A DNA stretch of 64,000 nucleotides from assembly GCA_030280995.1 (NCBI GenBank), contig JASXTE010000019.1:7737501-7801500 (forward strand), read 5' to 3'. Made by a program: the position numbers and the translations under genes. Below are positions 13,601 to 24,881 of the stretch, piece by piece. The stretch's first letter is position 1. Each line of letters opens with the position of its first letter. The stretch comes from Hemileia vastatrix (lineage: Eukaryota; Basidiomycota; Pucciniomycetes; Pucciniales; Zaghouaniaceae). A model generated the notes under the pieces. That model searched no databases and had not been told where the DNA came from. It saw only the letters and a list, made by a program, of their open reading frames with translations.

Positions 13601-16600
13601 TTCATTGATACGAGTAGCATCGCATAAACCTTTTAGTAATGTCGCAAAAGTCTCCTCTTGCTCACCAGACGCTAGACCCTGCAAACAAGTTAAAAGCCAT
13701 CTCGTCATTTACACTTATTTAAATTAGTTAATGGATAATAAATGCTTACCATGCTAATAAAAACGGGAGAAATGGCACGCAAGAAAGCAAACCCATTTCT
13801 TCTGTAATGGGTATCTCCTCGCTTCATCATCCTAGCTGCCAATTCCACGATGGGCGTCAAAGCCAGTTGACGTTCCTGAGAATCTAACTTTATGGTTAAA
13901 GTACATTCTCGCAGGGAAACTGGCTGCCAATCTATACTTGGAGGGCCCAAAATTTTTCGATTTCTCCCACCCAACTTTCCTAGTATACGCATCGTGGTAT
14001 GAGCATGTTGCGAGCTGTATGGTGCGGGCCGTAATAGTTTCCACAAAGAGGCCATGATTTCATGTATGACAGGCGCCATAAGGGGGTTTAGAAATTCTTG
14101 CGTCAGGTTGTCAACACATAATTCCAAAGTTCGCAAACCTTGTGACACCAAATCAGGGACTGCTTGTAGCGCAATTACCAAAGGACGCATTAGATAGCTG
14201 AGATATGGTAACAAAACGCTTAATCGGACGGGGACTGTGAGACATAGTTCAGCGAATAAGTCCCGTTCTTTTGAATCAGTAGCAGCATTAAGAAGCTTGT
14301 TTAGTTCTTCCAAAAGAACCTGTAACAAAGGTAAGACTTCTTTGTACAAAATTTCAAACCTTCCACCACCGATGCTTCTGAATAACGCTCTCAGAATCGC
14401 ATAGTAAGGTCCTGGCTCACTTGATTGAGATGCGAACCGCAGAGAATCCATGATTAAGTCACTCAGGTGAGGCTGCAATACGCTTTCGTTTTCAGAATAT
14501 AACGTTACCGCAATAAAACACATCTTGAATAACCTCACTACGACAGTTGAGTTGCGCTGTTGCCCTAAGTCCCCTAGATGCCTCATTAAATAGCGCATCG
14601 TGATCCCAAGATATACTTTGGTCAAAACAGCATTTGACAAAAAATATTGGGGGATGGCGATGAGTTCGCTATTAGGTTCAAGGTCTTCAAACAAGACCTC
14701 CATGTTTGGTTCCACAGCTTCAGTAAAGGTTAATAAATCGGTTTGAACAAAGATAGCAATAACATTTTCAATGACTTCTTTCAGCTCACGGCTTTCTCGA
14801 CGATTGTCATACGCCACAAGACACTTGGCAGCTGCAATAAAAAGTCTCCCCAACAATGAAGCATCTGGACCTGGAGCATCCAGTGATTTCAAAGCCTGAC
14901 CCACAGTCTTGAAACCACTAATTAGATTTCGAATCAGGTACCTGGTACCTACCACAATTTCTATGGTGCACAGTCAGAAATCCTAATGGGAAATGATTAA
15001 ACGACTTATGATTGACTTACCTTTTGATATATCAGGTGAAGGCTCTAGCACTGAGCTTAATCCGCCGAGTATTTTGGCTTTTTCAACTGTAACTTCAACA
15101 ACTTCTCGATCAAGCTCTATGTTTTCTTTCGGTTTATGTTCTGGGGGCTCCGTTATTTCGTCAGCATCTGTATTCTTGGAAGTGCCCTTATCTTTGCGGC
15201 CAGGTGATGAAAGAACTTTGCGCTGTGCTCGATTATTACGGTGCCGAGTTTGAATGGCCGCCAATGCTTCCATTTTTTGAGTGAAAATTTCCAACAGCCA
15301 GTGATAAGTGCGGATAACTTGGCTAGTTTCCATTCGATTTGTAACCTCTAAAAGACTTTGGATCAGCTTTGAGGTCATGGTTTGCATCGCCATTGGCTGG
15401 GTAGGATCGTTCATAATGGAAACATAAGAAACTAGTACACTCATGATTTGTTTAGGAGAGAGCTCATTTCTGATATGGTGGATAAAGTCAGCAAGGGTGC
15501 TATAAACCACAGACCGAAGATGTTCTTGAGTGGTGGTACCACTTCCTATACAGATTCGTAAATTCAGAAGTTCATCCAAAACGGGAAGAAACACCAATCG
15601 ATGTTCAGTCGTTAATATGTGACGAGAAGCAATCATTAACTCTTTTCGAGAAATTGAAGAATCGGAAGGTAAATCTTTGAGCATTCTTATGATGATTGGA
15701 GGAACATCTTTGACGTAAGGTTGGACAATACCGATAGGCAAGCGCAAAACATAGGCTACAAATGACATTGTCTGGCAATATAATTCAGAAAATTCTGAAT
15801 TCCAAAATTAAAAATGTATTTGCTTACTTTGACTTGAGCAACAACGAGATCTGTATATTGAGCTCGTTTGCCAGCCTTGATGATAGGAGGAGCTATACCG
15901 ACGTAAGAACGTTGACCACGCTCTGCCAAAATCTGATGCCAGCGAGCTTGAGGTTTGGGTTGTGTTTCTAAAAACTGAATAGAAATGCCTTCAAAAATCT
16001 GAAACCAATAATACAATAAAAGAAAAAAGAAAAAAGAAAAAAGAAAAAAGAAAAAAGAAAAAAGAAAAAAGAAAAAAGAAAAAAGAAAAAAGAAAAAAGA
16101 AAAAAGAAAAAAGAAAAAAGAAAAAAGAAAAAAGAAAAAAGAAAAAAGAAAAAAGAAAAAAGAAAAAAGAAAAAAAGAAAAAAAGAAAAAAAGAAAAAAA
16201 GAAAAAAAGAAAAAAAGAAAAAAAGAAAAAAAGAAAAAAAGAAAAAAAGAAAAAAAGAACTAAAACTACCTTGAAGAGAATTGGAAGAAACATTTGCAAG
16301 GTGGCATAAACATGACTTTTATATGTCTGTAACAAGAACACAACTGCAGCTGGGCACTCTTGTAAAGCTTTGAACGACTTCATGCCTAGCATTGATTCAG
16401 TTACTTCAGCCTGAGCGGCACCCACCAACATCATTCCATTGCCAAGGGTGGTTCCACTTGCAGTTCTCTTCAGCTTAGCTGAGTTTGTGCCAGTGGGAGT
16501 ATCTGCAGCTTTATCTGAAACATCAGATTCACTCGAGGGTGGACACCCATCAGGAGTATTGTTATCAATAGTAATATCATCGAAGATTTCTTCTGTGGTT

Positions 16601-17365
16601 TTGGGGACCGTGTCATACATTTCAACTACAACTTGAAAGAAGTCCTTGACTGAGGGTTCCAATGAAGCCTTGAAGTTACGATGCAGATCAACGCCAATCT
16701 TGAAGCAAATGATCACCAATTCTTCATTGTCACCCCGAATCAATTCAAGTATCATACTCATTATAGTGACGGCATGAGGTCTCATGACTTCATTCATAGG
16801 TATCCTCTGAAGAATATCCAGGAGCAAATGACGGAATTTCTAGAACAGATTGGAAAGTAATTAATGAATAATTATCGGCGACTCGGAGAGGAGAGAAAAA
16901 GAATACAAAAGAAGACAAGCTGACATATTCAAGACTCGAAGTCAAAAAGACAGGCTGAGAATTTTTAAGGATTTTAACGACTGCAGAGATAATCACATCC
17001 AAATTCTTGGAAAACTCATTATCTCTGGAATACATTTCGATTGTTTCACGTAGTTCACTACCGATTTGAACCTTGGCTTTGATATCTATTGTGGATCAAT
17101 GGTTCAAGCATGGTGGGACGCGAAAAGGGAACCCAAATTAGTGGTGAATGAGAGAAATAAAGTAGCTGGACAGAGTGGAGTCACCAAGATCGGAGCCAGA
17201 TAAGCGAGAAGCAAAAGATTCCAAGTTCAGGGAAGAGGGTGTTTGCCCAGTTGATGCTCTAGATGGGGCTAGAGTGCTGGGTGTTGAGGTTTGTGCAGAT
17301 TTTGTATTTTGAGGGGTAGGAGTGAGATGAGAGGAGGGTTCACCAACAGGCTTTGAAGTAGCCAT
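4699..17365 (-). CDS. TRA1: Tra1/TRRAP-family PIKK-like pseudokinase, scaffold of SAGA and NuA4
   Basis: Nuclear scaffold that links transcription activators to the SAGA and NuA4 histone acetyltransferase complexes. I joined 20 exons (17365-17185, 17085-16925, 16839-16270, 15998-15828, 15771-15021, 14960-13750, 13678-8959, 8864-8779, 8697-8590, 8531-7254, 7185-6784, 6703-6596, 6534-6334, 6229-6021, 5955-5733, 5661-5581, 5511-5334, 5269-5118, 5054-4857, 4812-4699). All junctions keep frame and give 3700 aa, close to yeast Tra1 (about 3740). Residues 1-60 are Ser/Thr/Pro-rich. Then come HEAT-type helical repeats to about 2550, a FAT domain (LETNAAMSYEQIGEW near 2600), and a kinase-like domain (SFSIQLPPPR, VPFRFTPNIQHF) in which I see no DFG or HRD-type catalytic motif, as expected for this pseudokinase. 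A FATC tail ends in ALWLPWL. Weak donors (GTCAGC at exon 2, GTTCGT at exon 14) are the least certain joins. Confidence 0.95.
16020..16258. repeat. GAAAAAA microsatellite filling TRA1 intron 3
   Basis: About 240 bp of (GAAAAAA)n that changes to an eight-base form (GAAAAAAA) toward the right end. It fills nearly all of the 271-nt intron between TRA1 exons 3 and 4. On the sense strand it is one uninterrupted pyrimidine tract (TTTTTTC)n from shortly after the donor to just before the acceptor. Confidence 0.95.
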
Positions 17366-18396
17366 GAGAAGGATAGAATTTGGAGATCAAAAGGCGTAGG
17401 ATGTGGCGGAAGATTGGAAGAAATGGGATGAGAAGGATGGGCGCATTTGCTGGTGGATGGTCGTCCACTGACAGTTGGCTTGAAAGAATTTGGCGGAGGG
17501 CAGTTGGCTGGCTTAAGTAGGTACCTAACAGCTAAGTCCCTGCCCTTAGTCGTCGAGCGATAAACAGCGACCTGGGACGGTTGAGATTTTCACAACAGCA
17601 CCTCATTCCTTCCACCTCTCCTTTGCTAAAAAAGCAAACTTCCCTTACTGTTGGCTTGTCAATCCCCAGTTTGGGGTGAAATCTTGAATGGAGCATGATG
17701 TTCCAATGTCTACTGTTCAAGCTTCCTGAAAACATTGAAACACTCTTCATCATCTCTGAAAATGATAGTTTAGTAGCATTATTATCATTATAGCATAACC
17801 ATGCTTCCAATGGCTTTCTTCTTCGCACTTATCTCAGTCACTTCCTCTGCTAATTCTCCCTGCCTTTTGTGCTGTCAATACTGCTACCCAATCATATTCT
17901 TCTTTCTAGCTTGAGCGAGTCCCTAATATTTGTTTTGATTAAATTTCTTTTTTCTTTCTTCTCACTCAAACATTGTCTTCTTGCCTTTATGAGGAAAAGT
18001 GACAGACCGCCTTACACTCAGCAGAGGATAAGGCATATCTTGTTTTCTTTAAAAAAAAAATTGGCAGTTTTCAGGGCTTTTCTTCGTGAATTGGTAACCA
18101 CTTTCTCCATCTTTAATGATATTTTCCAATCCACCATGCAAGCAAATAAACATTAGACAAGCTTTATCCTTTATGTTACTTTAGAATTTTTCCCTTTTTT
18201 TCTTATTTTTTCGTACCCAACCTAAAAAATGTCTTATCTCTTCCTTAATTACTCTCCTTGCCCTGTCAATTTTGTACCCCAATATTAATTCAATAGCTTT
18301 AGTAATGGAGTAAAATATTAGCTGGATCATATACTATTAGTAATTTCAGAACAGGCGAGACATATAAATTACCTGAGTAAGAAAATTACATCCCTA
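17366..18396. other. TRA1 5' flank / intergenic region
   Basis: Contains the TRA1 promoter, upstream of the ATG at 17365. No convincing gene was found; the open frames here have no domain features. The 17.4-17.6 kb part is G-rich on the plus strand, and the remainder is AT-rich. The 3' end of the small minus-strand gene begins at 18397, so this stretch must also hold its terminator. Confidence 0.4.
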
Positions 18397-18774
18397 TCAA
18401 GGTTCGCCCATTAGTATGTTTTCAATGGCATCCCGCAACACCTGTGGTGTAAAGGTATCTAGTCCTTCCTTGTGTAAGACAAACATTGACAAGGGCTCAA
18501 AGGAAGCCAATTCTTTGGTTTGTCCACCTCTTACATGGAGTAAATTGTTTCCATACAAGCGTGTATACACCGTGACTGGATCTTCCGATTTGTTTTGGAT
18601 ATATAGATTACCAGACGTTCGATCTCTTCCTATTTTTACAGGACAATCATTTCCAAGCGCAAGATCCATGCCTTTATATAGCTGTAATTTTTTTCCGTTG
18701 ATTTCAAATTCAAATGTCGACAACAATAACTTGAAGAAAGTGAAGAATAACAACATTATCATAATTTTTGACAT
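18397..18774 (-). CDS. Small predicted secreted protein, 125 aa, unknown function
   Basis: Single-exon minus-strand reading frame from ATG at 18774 to TGA at 18397-18399. Residues 1 to about 20 (MSKIMIMLLFFTFFKLLLS) form a typical signal peptide with a short basic n-region and a hydrophobic core. The mature part has alternating polar and hydrophobic segments (FEINGKKLQLYKG, PVKIGRDRTSGNLYI, VTVYTRLYGNNLL) suggesting a small beta-rich fold, and ends in an acidic helix (RDAIENILMGEP). It has one cysteine. I chose this ATG because an upstream in-frame ATG at 18843 would read through a poly-T-encoded Phe run. The domain is not recognised. It could be a small apoplastic protein or effector. An upstream non-coding exon cannot be excluded. 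Confidence 0.6.
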   Translation of the reverse strand: MSKIMIMLLFFTFFKLLLSTFEFEINGKKLQLYKGMDLALGNDCPVKIGRDRTSGNLYIQNKSEDPVTVYTRLYGNNLLHVRGGQTKELASFEPLSMFVLHKEGLDTFTPQVLRDAIENILMGEP

Positions 18775-20474
18775 AGTAGGGGAGGAAGTTGGAAAAGAAA
18801 AAAAAAAAAAAAAAAAAAAAACACCCGCAAAAATCTGGAGCAAGGAATCAGCAAAATTTTTGTTGATTCTTTGAACTGTAATTATTATTAATGGTGTAGA
18901 TTACCTTTTTCTCAGACTTTTTTTTGTTTAATTTTTTTTTTTTCCAAGTGCCAATAATGTTGCTTCAACTTGAGTTTGCACTAACGAGCCAAGAAATCGA
19001 TGAATCTACGCACCAACCTATGGCGAAGGATGAAATATAATATGAATGCACAAGAAAGAAAGTAATGAATGGGCTTGACCAAAACCAGTTCTATACCTGT
19101 ATGATGATCGAGAAGGTGATAATGTTGATGAACGCAATGAGGGAAGTAGAGATGAAAAATAGGGGGTTATTTGTAAGTTCCAATTTCTATCATCAATTAT
19201 AATCAAAAATCTTTACTGAACAAGGAAAACAATACATAATGGACGTATCTAATATAACTGCTATATTGAAAAAAGTTAGTACAGCTTCTTAACGTTTTGC
19301 TCAACTACCCAGCATTCTTCCTTATTTTTTTATCCAATCAGCCTGCCCTCCACAAAAACATGATGGGAAAATTAGCTAATACTTTGGAAAGCTGTATTAA
19401 TTTTTTATTTTTTATTTAGCTTGTAACCGTTTCACACACGTTCTATTAAACAAGAAAAAGAAAAAGAATCCTGATTATAAAATTGAGGAAAATAAGTATA
19501 AGTTTGGAGTCATAACTAAAAAAGAGAAAAAAATTTAAAAAGCAATTAAACCGAAAAAAATGATAGCTTTGACATGTGGTCGTCGCCCCATCATACAGCT
19601 AAACCAGAAAAGCTTGCGGTTTTCTTGCCACTTATTCCCTCTCAAAAGCAACTTACACTCATGTTTTTGGCGGAGGATCGGAGACGAGAAACCCGCATGG
19701 TTTTCAGGTTTGGCTGTACCGTGTTTATCATTTCAAGTTCATCTTTAGTGCAATGTTGCTATTTTGGTGTAACGTACATGGATTAAAATAAAAGGGATAA
19801 TTGAAGATGTGGTGAAACAGTAAGAAGTTTTTAGTAAATAAAATATATTAGAAAAAAACTATTTCCATCTTCTTGTAGCAAGTATCAGATTCTTTTTTTT
19901 TAATTATTTTTTTTGCTGGTGTAGGAGATGTTGTGTTGTATTTATTGGTGGTAAATAGCAAGTCACAAGAGTATGAAAATAACGAGGTCGTAACAGTAAA
20001 TCCCCCCGGTCCACAAGTAGGGTACCTATTATTTTACCGCATTCTATGCGTTTTTAACTTTTTTTGCTACTTCTTCATCTTTCAAATTTTGGATAACAAC
20101 CGTCTTGCTGGTAATTTGATCCTACATTTTGATTCTATTCTTTATTTTCACCTCTTCCATCTGGTAAGGTATCTTTTCCATTTACTTCAAACCTTTTCTT
20201 TTTAGATGCTAACAAAACTAAATTGCTTTTAGGTGACTTTTGTTCAGATGTCACAGTCTGTGGGAGTGATCAAGGAACTCTTTAATCTTTATAAAAGAAA
20301 GCCGTTGATAAATACAAATCAACTCCATAATGCCTCTTAAAAGTTTTTGAATATCCACTCAGTCTATCTTTAACTCAGTTTAATGAAAATGTTTAAATTT
20401 TTAACTCTCAATGACACTTGTTCCATCAAAAATGTTAAAAAATATTTCACTTATGCAATCTACCCCATAATTAT
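18775..20474. other. AT-rich intergenic stretch, no gene seen
   Basis: Apart from poly-A/poly-T runs (18799-18822, 18938-18953) and the foldback element at 19595-19717, nothing codes convincingly. The short open frames at 19.0, 19.56 and 19.93 kb lack domain features, and I see no supporting splice structure. Confidence 0.4.
19595..19717. mobile_element. Foldback (MITE-like) element, copy 1
   Basis: Imperfect inverted arms of about 25 bp: 19595-19619 reads ACAGCTAAACCAGAAAAGCT then TGCGG, and 19693-19717 is its near reverse complement (ending GGTTTGGCTGT). The same arm sequence recurs at 24882-24905, where it is also followed by an inverted partner. No clear target duplication was seen, so the outer limits are uncertain. 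Confidence 0.5.
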
Positions 20475-20687
20475 CACCAGACAAAAAATGTGGGCACCTG
20501 ATAACAGGTTCCAATACCTATCTTTGATTTGATTTAGTATTAGCTTAGCTGGAATTCTTCTGGCAAGGCCGTGCACTGAAAACTGAACATGCTAGCTTGC
20601 GTGACATCAAATCTGAGATATTCTTGAGTCACAGGTGGAATGAGGGATTGACACCTGCTAGCAGGTGCCAGGTGTTTATTTGTGGTG
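20475..20687. mobile_element. CACTA-type MITE (CACCA-ended), 213 bp
   Basis: Begins CACCAGACAAAAAATG and ends in the imperfect reverse complement (TATTTGTGGTG). Each subterminal region carries a near-palindrome: ACCTGATAACAGGT on the left and ACCTGCTAGCAGGT on the right. It is flanked on both sides by TAT (20472-20474 and 20688-20690), a 3-bp duplication typical of the CACTA superfamily. There is no coding capacity. Confidence 0.65.
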
Positions 20688-21452
20688 TATAAGTCTGCAC
20701 TTTTTTTTTTACTTTCAATATTACTTCAGATCAAAACCTTAATTTTCATTCTTAGATCTTCTCAAGATATGTCATTTCCTATGACATTATTTTTACTTAT
20801 GAGAAGAAAATTAGAACAATGGATGACCTCTACCAATTATTTTTATTTTTATTTTTCTTAGGTTTGGATGACTTTTAGACTTTCTCTCTACTTTTTCCAA
20901 CTTTATCAGTTCCTTCTCCTGCTTTAATTATTTCTTCTACAAGGTTAGTTTTACCTTTTTTTTTTTTTTTTACAAAAACTAATGGGTTTTTTTTATCATT
21001 TTTTTTTTTCAGTAGGAGCTTGATTTGATCCACAGTTTATCTCATGGTATGAGTCTTATTTTTTTAAAAAATGTATCATATTTTTGCTCAAAATAAAGAA
21101 TATATTAGGGAGTGTCAGTTCTGTAAAATTGGCACTTAACCTAAGTGCAGATTTCAAACCAAATCAGCACTTAAATTTTGCAAAAAAGTCACTTATTTTT
21201 CAAAATGGGTGTCAGTTAAGACCTCAAATCATCACTTTTTTCCTGATTTTTTTTTCACAACCACATGTTGGCCACATCATCCCTGTCACATGTGACACCC
21301 TGACCTCCATCCCCTCATCAATCCTTGGCACACGCCCCTCACTGAGATTCAAAACATTTTTTTTCAACATTTTAACCAGGCATGTTTTTTTCCATTGTTT
21401 TTTTTATGTTTTCAACCTCTTAACCTCTTTTCTTGTAACATACCAATTTATA

Positions 21453-22160
21453 ATGCCTCCCAGAAAATCCAACACACAAAAGGCAACTCAAAAAAATGCT
21501 TCATCACAAAGGTCTTCCCATTATGGAAGCCCCTCACCTGAGAAACCAAAGTCTGGACAGGTAAGAAAGGAAGATAATCTCATCATCATCAACTTTCTCA
21601 AAAATTTAAATCAAATTATGATGCATTTTTTGGATGTGAGAAGTCCACCTGAATTGGATTTTCACCTTCATCAAAGGTTAATGACTTCTTGTTGATGGCA
21701 AATGAAATAAAAAAGAAAACAAAAGCAAGAATCAACATCCATCCTAAGCAAATGAAGAAGAGGTTCAAAATTTATTAATCAAAATATAAAAAGGCTCATT
21801 TTGCTTCCAATTCCACTGGATTTAGTTTTGATGATGATGATTTGGAGAATAGAATCACATCTGTTTCTGAAAAGTTCAATGTCATGTGTCCTTTCTATGA
21901 GGAAAGGGATATTCTTTCTGGTTCTTGAGTTGATGTCAACCCTTGCTTTCTACATGACACTACTAAGGATATACCCTCTGGTTTTAAGCCATCTAATAAT
22001 CCTTCCAACACACCTGTACTTCATGGACATCAATCCCCTATAGCTTCTAACCATAGTTCACCTGAAGATCATCTTGATTATCAAGCAGAACAATTATTTT
22101 GGAGCAGATCAGACTCCTCAGAGCCCCAACTTTTTGATGTATGTTTAATTTGTCTTTTTT
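21453..22160 (+). pseudogene. TE-associated Myb/SANT-like protein remnant, copy 1
   Basis: The frame opens with MPPRKSNTQKATQKNASSQR and is continuous to about 21695, then resumes in shifted frames. It contains KKRFKIY, then TGFSFDDDDLENRITSVSEK, then a CPFYEERDILSGS block and FLHDTT. The arrangement (a basic helix, TGF/E, then C-P-x-Y-x-x-x-D-x-L-F/S-G) resembles the Myb/SANT-like trihelix proteins repeated in rust genomes; that family assignment is from memory. In-frame stops (for example near 21693 and 21775) show decay. Two other copies lie at 53690-54900 (-) and 56524-57507 (+). The downstream opposing Tet-like remnant (22744-22862) suggests that the two genes travel together. Confidence 0.5.
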
Positions 22161-22226
22161 CATAAATTCTTTACTAAATTGCTTATTATCTCTTTTCTAG
22201 TCTCCTCCTACTTAAAATCAAACGAA

Positions 22227-22382
22227 AAATTTGGCAACACCCTTTCTTCCATTTTATTGAGGTAAGGGGTGGGTATCACCAAAAAAATTTCAAGTCACCA
22301 ATTCTTCATGTCAGATTTGAAAATTTGGCAATACTCTCCCCTGAATTATATTGAAGAGAGGGGTAAAAATCAGCAAAATTTA
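22227..22382. repeat. Two adjacent ~60-bp foldback units (AATTTGGCAA...)
   Basis: Two short units, 22227-22290 and 22320-22382. Each starts AAATTTGGCAA, has a C-rich then G-rich inner inverted pair, and ends in an A/T-rich partial reverse complement (CACCAAAAAAATTT and ATCAGCAAAATTT). A third member lies at 57828-57888, at the corresponding place downstream of the second Myb/SANT remnant. Confidence 0.5.
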
Positions 22383-22743
22383 ATATAATTACATAAATTA
22401 ATAAATAAATAAAAAAGATAAGTCAAATTTACTAGTTTTAAATTAATGAAAATTCCTCAAGCCAAAATGCAGATCAAGTCTAGAAACTAAGTTTGGGACT
22501 TTCCACAGGTATAAGCTAGAGGAACCCTATGAAACAAATTAATGTTTTCATGATTGCCATTTATAAAACACAAGCTCATTGGCCCATAACTCTAGTTTAG
22601 TAAAGTGAAATATCAGATTTATTTATTAAAAATTTAAGAAAGAATATAAATATTGGATGACTTTACAAATCCAGATACTTTTTTGATCTAACTAAAGTTT
22701 TTTTACATTTATTTCTTTTGCCTTCTTTTTTTACCTTGTTGAT

Positions 22744-22862
22744 TCATTGGATCAACTTTTGATTGATCTGAAATGAGCACCCAAAATAATTGATTTCTTG
22801 ACAAGACTGAAAACCTGGAGGCGCTTTTGTGATTTGGTGATTATCATGAGAAAAATTCCAAA
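22744..22862 (-). pseudogene. C-terminal fragment of a Tet-like 2OG-Fe(II) dioxygenase gene, copy 1
   Basis: The minus strand translates to WNFSHDNHQITKAPPG, then a stretch ending GCSFQINQKL and a TGA at 22744-22746. The same segment occurs at the C-terminus of the longer remnant at 58164-59156, where the upstream iron-binding HxD region is also present. Here only the last exon-sized piece survives, 600 bp downstream of and opposite to the Myb/SANT remnant. The HDNH segment would carry the distal iron-ligand His of a double-stranded beta-helix dioxygenase. The family call rests on the companion copy and on memory of rust Tet-like proteins. Confidence 0.45.
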
Positions 22863-23052
22863 AGATGATAAAGAAGACAAAGATGGAGATAGAGGTGTAA
22901 GAGTTGAATCAGAAGAAACAGACATTTTTTTACTGGTCAAAAAAAACCTCAAAAAAAAAAATTATTTAAAAATTAAAAAAAAAAAACTCACATAATTTAA
23001 AATAAATGACCTTCAATTTTTCATTTTTTTTGTGCACTTTTTGTAATGGTGT

Positions 23053-23055
<3 letters not shown>

Positions 23056-23109
<54 letters not shown>

Positions 23110-23160
23110 TCAAGTGTTGTCAAGTGTATTACCCCCCCCCCCCCAAAAAAAAAAAAAAAA
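23056..23160. repeat. Poly-T, poly-C and poly-A runs
   Basis: About 53 T from 23056, then an 18-bp spacer containing the duplicated GTCAAGTGT, then about 12 C, then about 17 A. These are homopolymers with no gene. They are a likely site of assembly or sequencing length error. Confidence 0.9.
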
Positions 23161-23320
23161 GCCTAAAACCCCCTATTTAAGGCCAAACAAATGCTGAGCC
23201 AGAAAAAAAAAGGAATATAAATTTTTGTCAAAAAGGCCAGAAATTTATGATGTTTCTCTAACATTCTACCAATGTTCTTTCTTTGGTGTTGGTGAAGTGG
23301 GGGAGGAGGGGCTTAAGGTA

Positions 23321-23353
23321 CCCCAGCCAGGCAGAAAAGCTGCCTGGCTGGGG
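23321..23353. repeat. Perfect 14-bp hairpin, 5-nt loop
   Basis: CCCCAGCCAGGCAG (23321-23334), loop AAAAG, then CTGCCTGGCTGGGG (23340-23353). It is GC-rich in AT-rich surroundings and not followed by a T-run. It lies in a purine-rich stretch (23290-23510) without a gene. Confidence 0.85.
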
Positions 23354-23776
23354 TTTCTGAGGGTGGGGAGGTGGTAAAGAAGTGGGGGGAAGGGGGGATT
23401 GAGGCAGCCATGGAGGAGGGAAAGAGGAGAAAATGGCCAGGCCAAGGAAGGATAAAGGGTAGGATGTAGAGAAAAAAAAGAGAGAAAAGAGGGAGAGAAA
23501 AAAGGAAAGTTAATTTTACCTTGAAAATGAAAAATAAAACCACTTACCAGATATATGGGATAAAAATATTAGCCAAACAGTAAGTGTCCTATACATATTT
23601 ATATCCACTCTACAATTCTTTGAGTTGGGAAGTGTTATTCTACAGAGTGTTGCATATGAATGGGATGATTCTGACAAACCAGTGAAATGGGCTGTATGGT
23701 GAAACCAGCACTTTTGGTTGAGAAAGTACTGATTTGAGTGAAATAAGTGACTTATTTCACTTTTGAAATTCACAAG

Positions 23777-24683
23777 TGTTGGGTATAGTGTTAGGATGTG
23801 GACTGAGAGGCAAAAAGGAGGAGCGCTATGGGTGCTGTAGGGGTGCTGTGGGCTCTATGCATTTGTAAGAGACAGAAGCAGGGATATTGCATTAAGGGGT
23901 TTTATGGGGCAAGCACTGTGGAGCACTCCTCATTGGACATCTTATATAGTAATCCAGTTACTCTTAGTCTCACTGCTAACTCAGCATAGTCAGTCCCGCC
24001 CTTCTCACTGTTGGAAACCCCAACATAGTCAGTCTAGTTAGTCTCACTACTGTGTTAGCATAGTCAGTCCTGTTTCAAGGCTAGCGTCAGCGCTAGTAGT
24101 AGTCTGCCTTCTCAGGTCCTTACACCAATGATTCTCATTCAAATACTACATCATAATCTCCAAAACAAACACCTTGAAAATCTTTAATCATTCACTTGAC
24201 CATCTCATCTCATCTTATCTCATCCAATCACTCACACTTCACTCACTTCACTACACCATTCCAAATCACCACTTAATTTCATCCAGTCATCACTCAACCA
24301 CTCAACAAACCATTGAATCTCATTCAAAAACTACATCATAATCTCCAAAACAAACACCTTGAAAATCTTTAAACTTACACTTCACCATCTCATCTCATCT
24401 TATCCCATCACTCACACTTCTCAAGTTCACCCACTCATCACTTACCACTCAACCAACTAATAAATCTCATTCGAACACTTCTCACCAATCTTCAAAACTA
24501 CCACTTTGACAATCTTTAAATAACTACCTCACCATCTCATTTCATCCAATTACTCACCATTCACCACTCAACAATCAATCAATCTTTTTCAAATACCACT
24601 CACTCACCCCTCACCCACTTAACTCAACACCACTCACTTACTCACTCATTCACCTCTCAACACAACACAACAACATCCCAACA
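23777..24683. mobile_element. Possible LTR-like or non-autonomous element with internal tandem repeats
   Basis: Starts TGTTGGG and ends CCCAACA, the TG..CA form of an LTR, 907 bp. I find no matching 5-bp target duplication (flanks ACAAG and CTAAA), so the boundary is provisional. Inside are three copies of a motif like AGCATAGTCAGTCC (about 23986-24080) and three copies of a longer unit beginning TCTCATTC at 24133, 24318 and 24465. The long units share CTCCAAAACAAACACCTTG and CCATCTCATCTCATC segments. There is no coding capacity. Confidence 0.4.
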
Positions 24684-24881
24684 CTAAAATAATAACATTC
24701 CATGACTATCCAAGACTATAATAAATAAATAAATAAAGATTTATTTACTTTTTTTTTGTAAAAAAGCAACTTAACTTTTCACATATATTTTATATTTTAC
24801 CGTTAACCCCCCCCCCCCCCCCCTATTGACTCCTGCACGCTTCGTAATGTAACACACATAAACATACATTGTTACAGCTAA

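Noticed and set aside
17869..18156. Plus-strand 95-codon frame upstream of TRA1
   Set aside because: No domain, no splice partner; low-complexity Phe/Leu/Ser composition expected from T-rich DNA.
19560..20205. Several short plus-strand frames
   Set aside because: They overlap a foldback element and AT-rich DNA; no domain or convincing splice structure.
23006..23543. Frames across poly-T/poly-C and the purine-rich stretch
   Set aside because: Homopolymer translations without protein-like composition.
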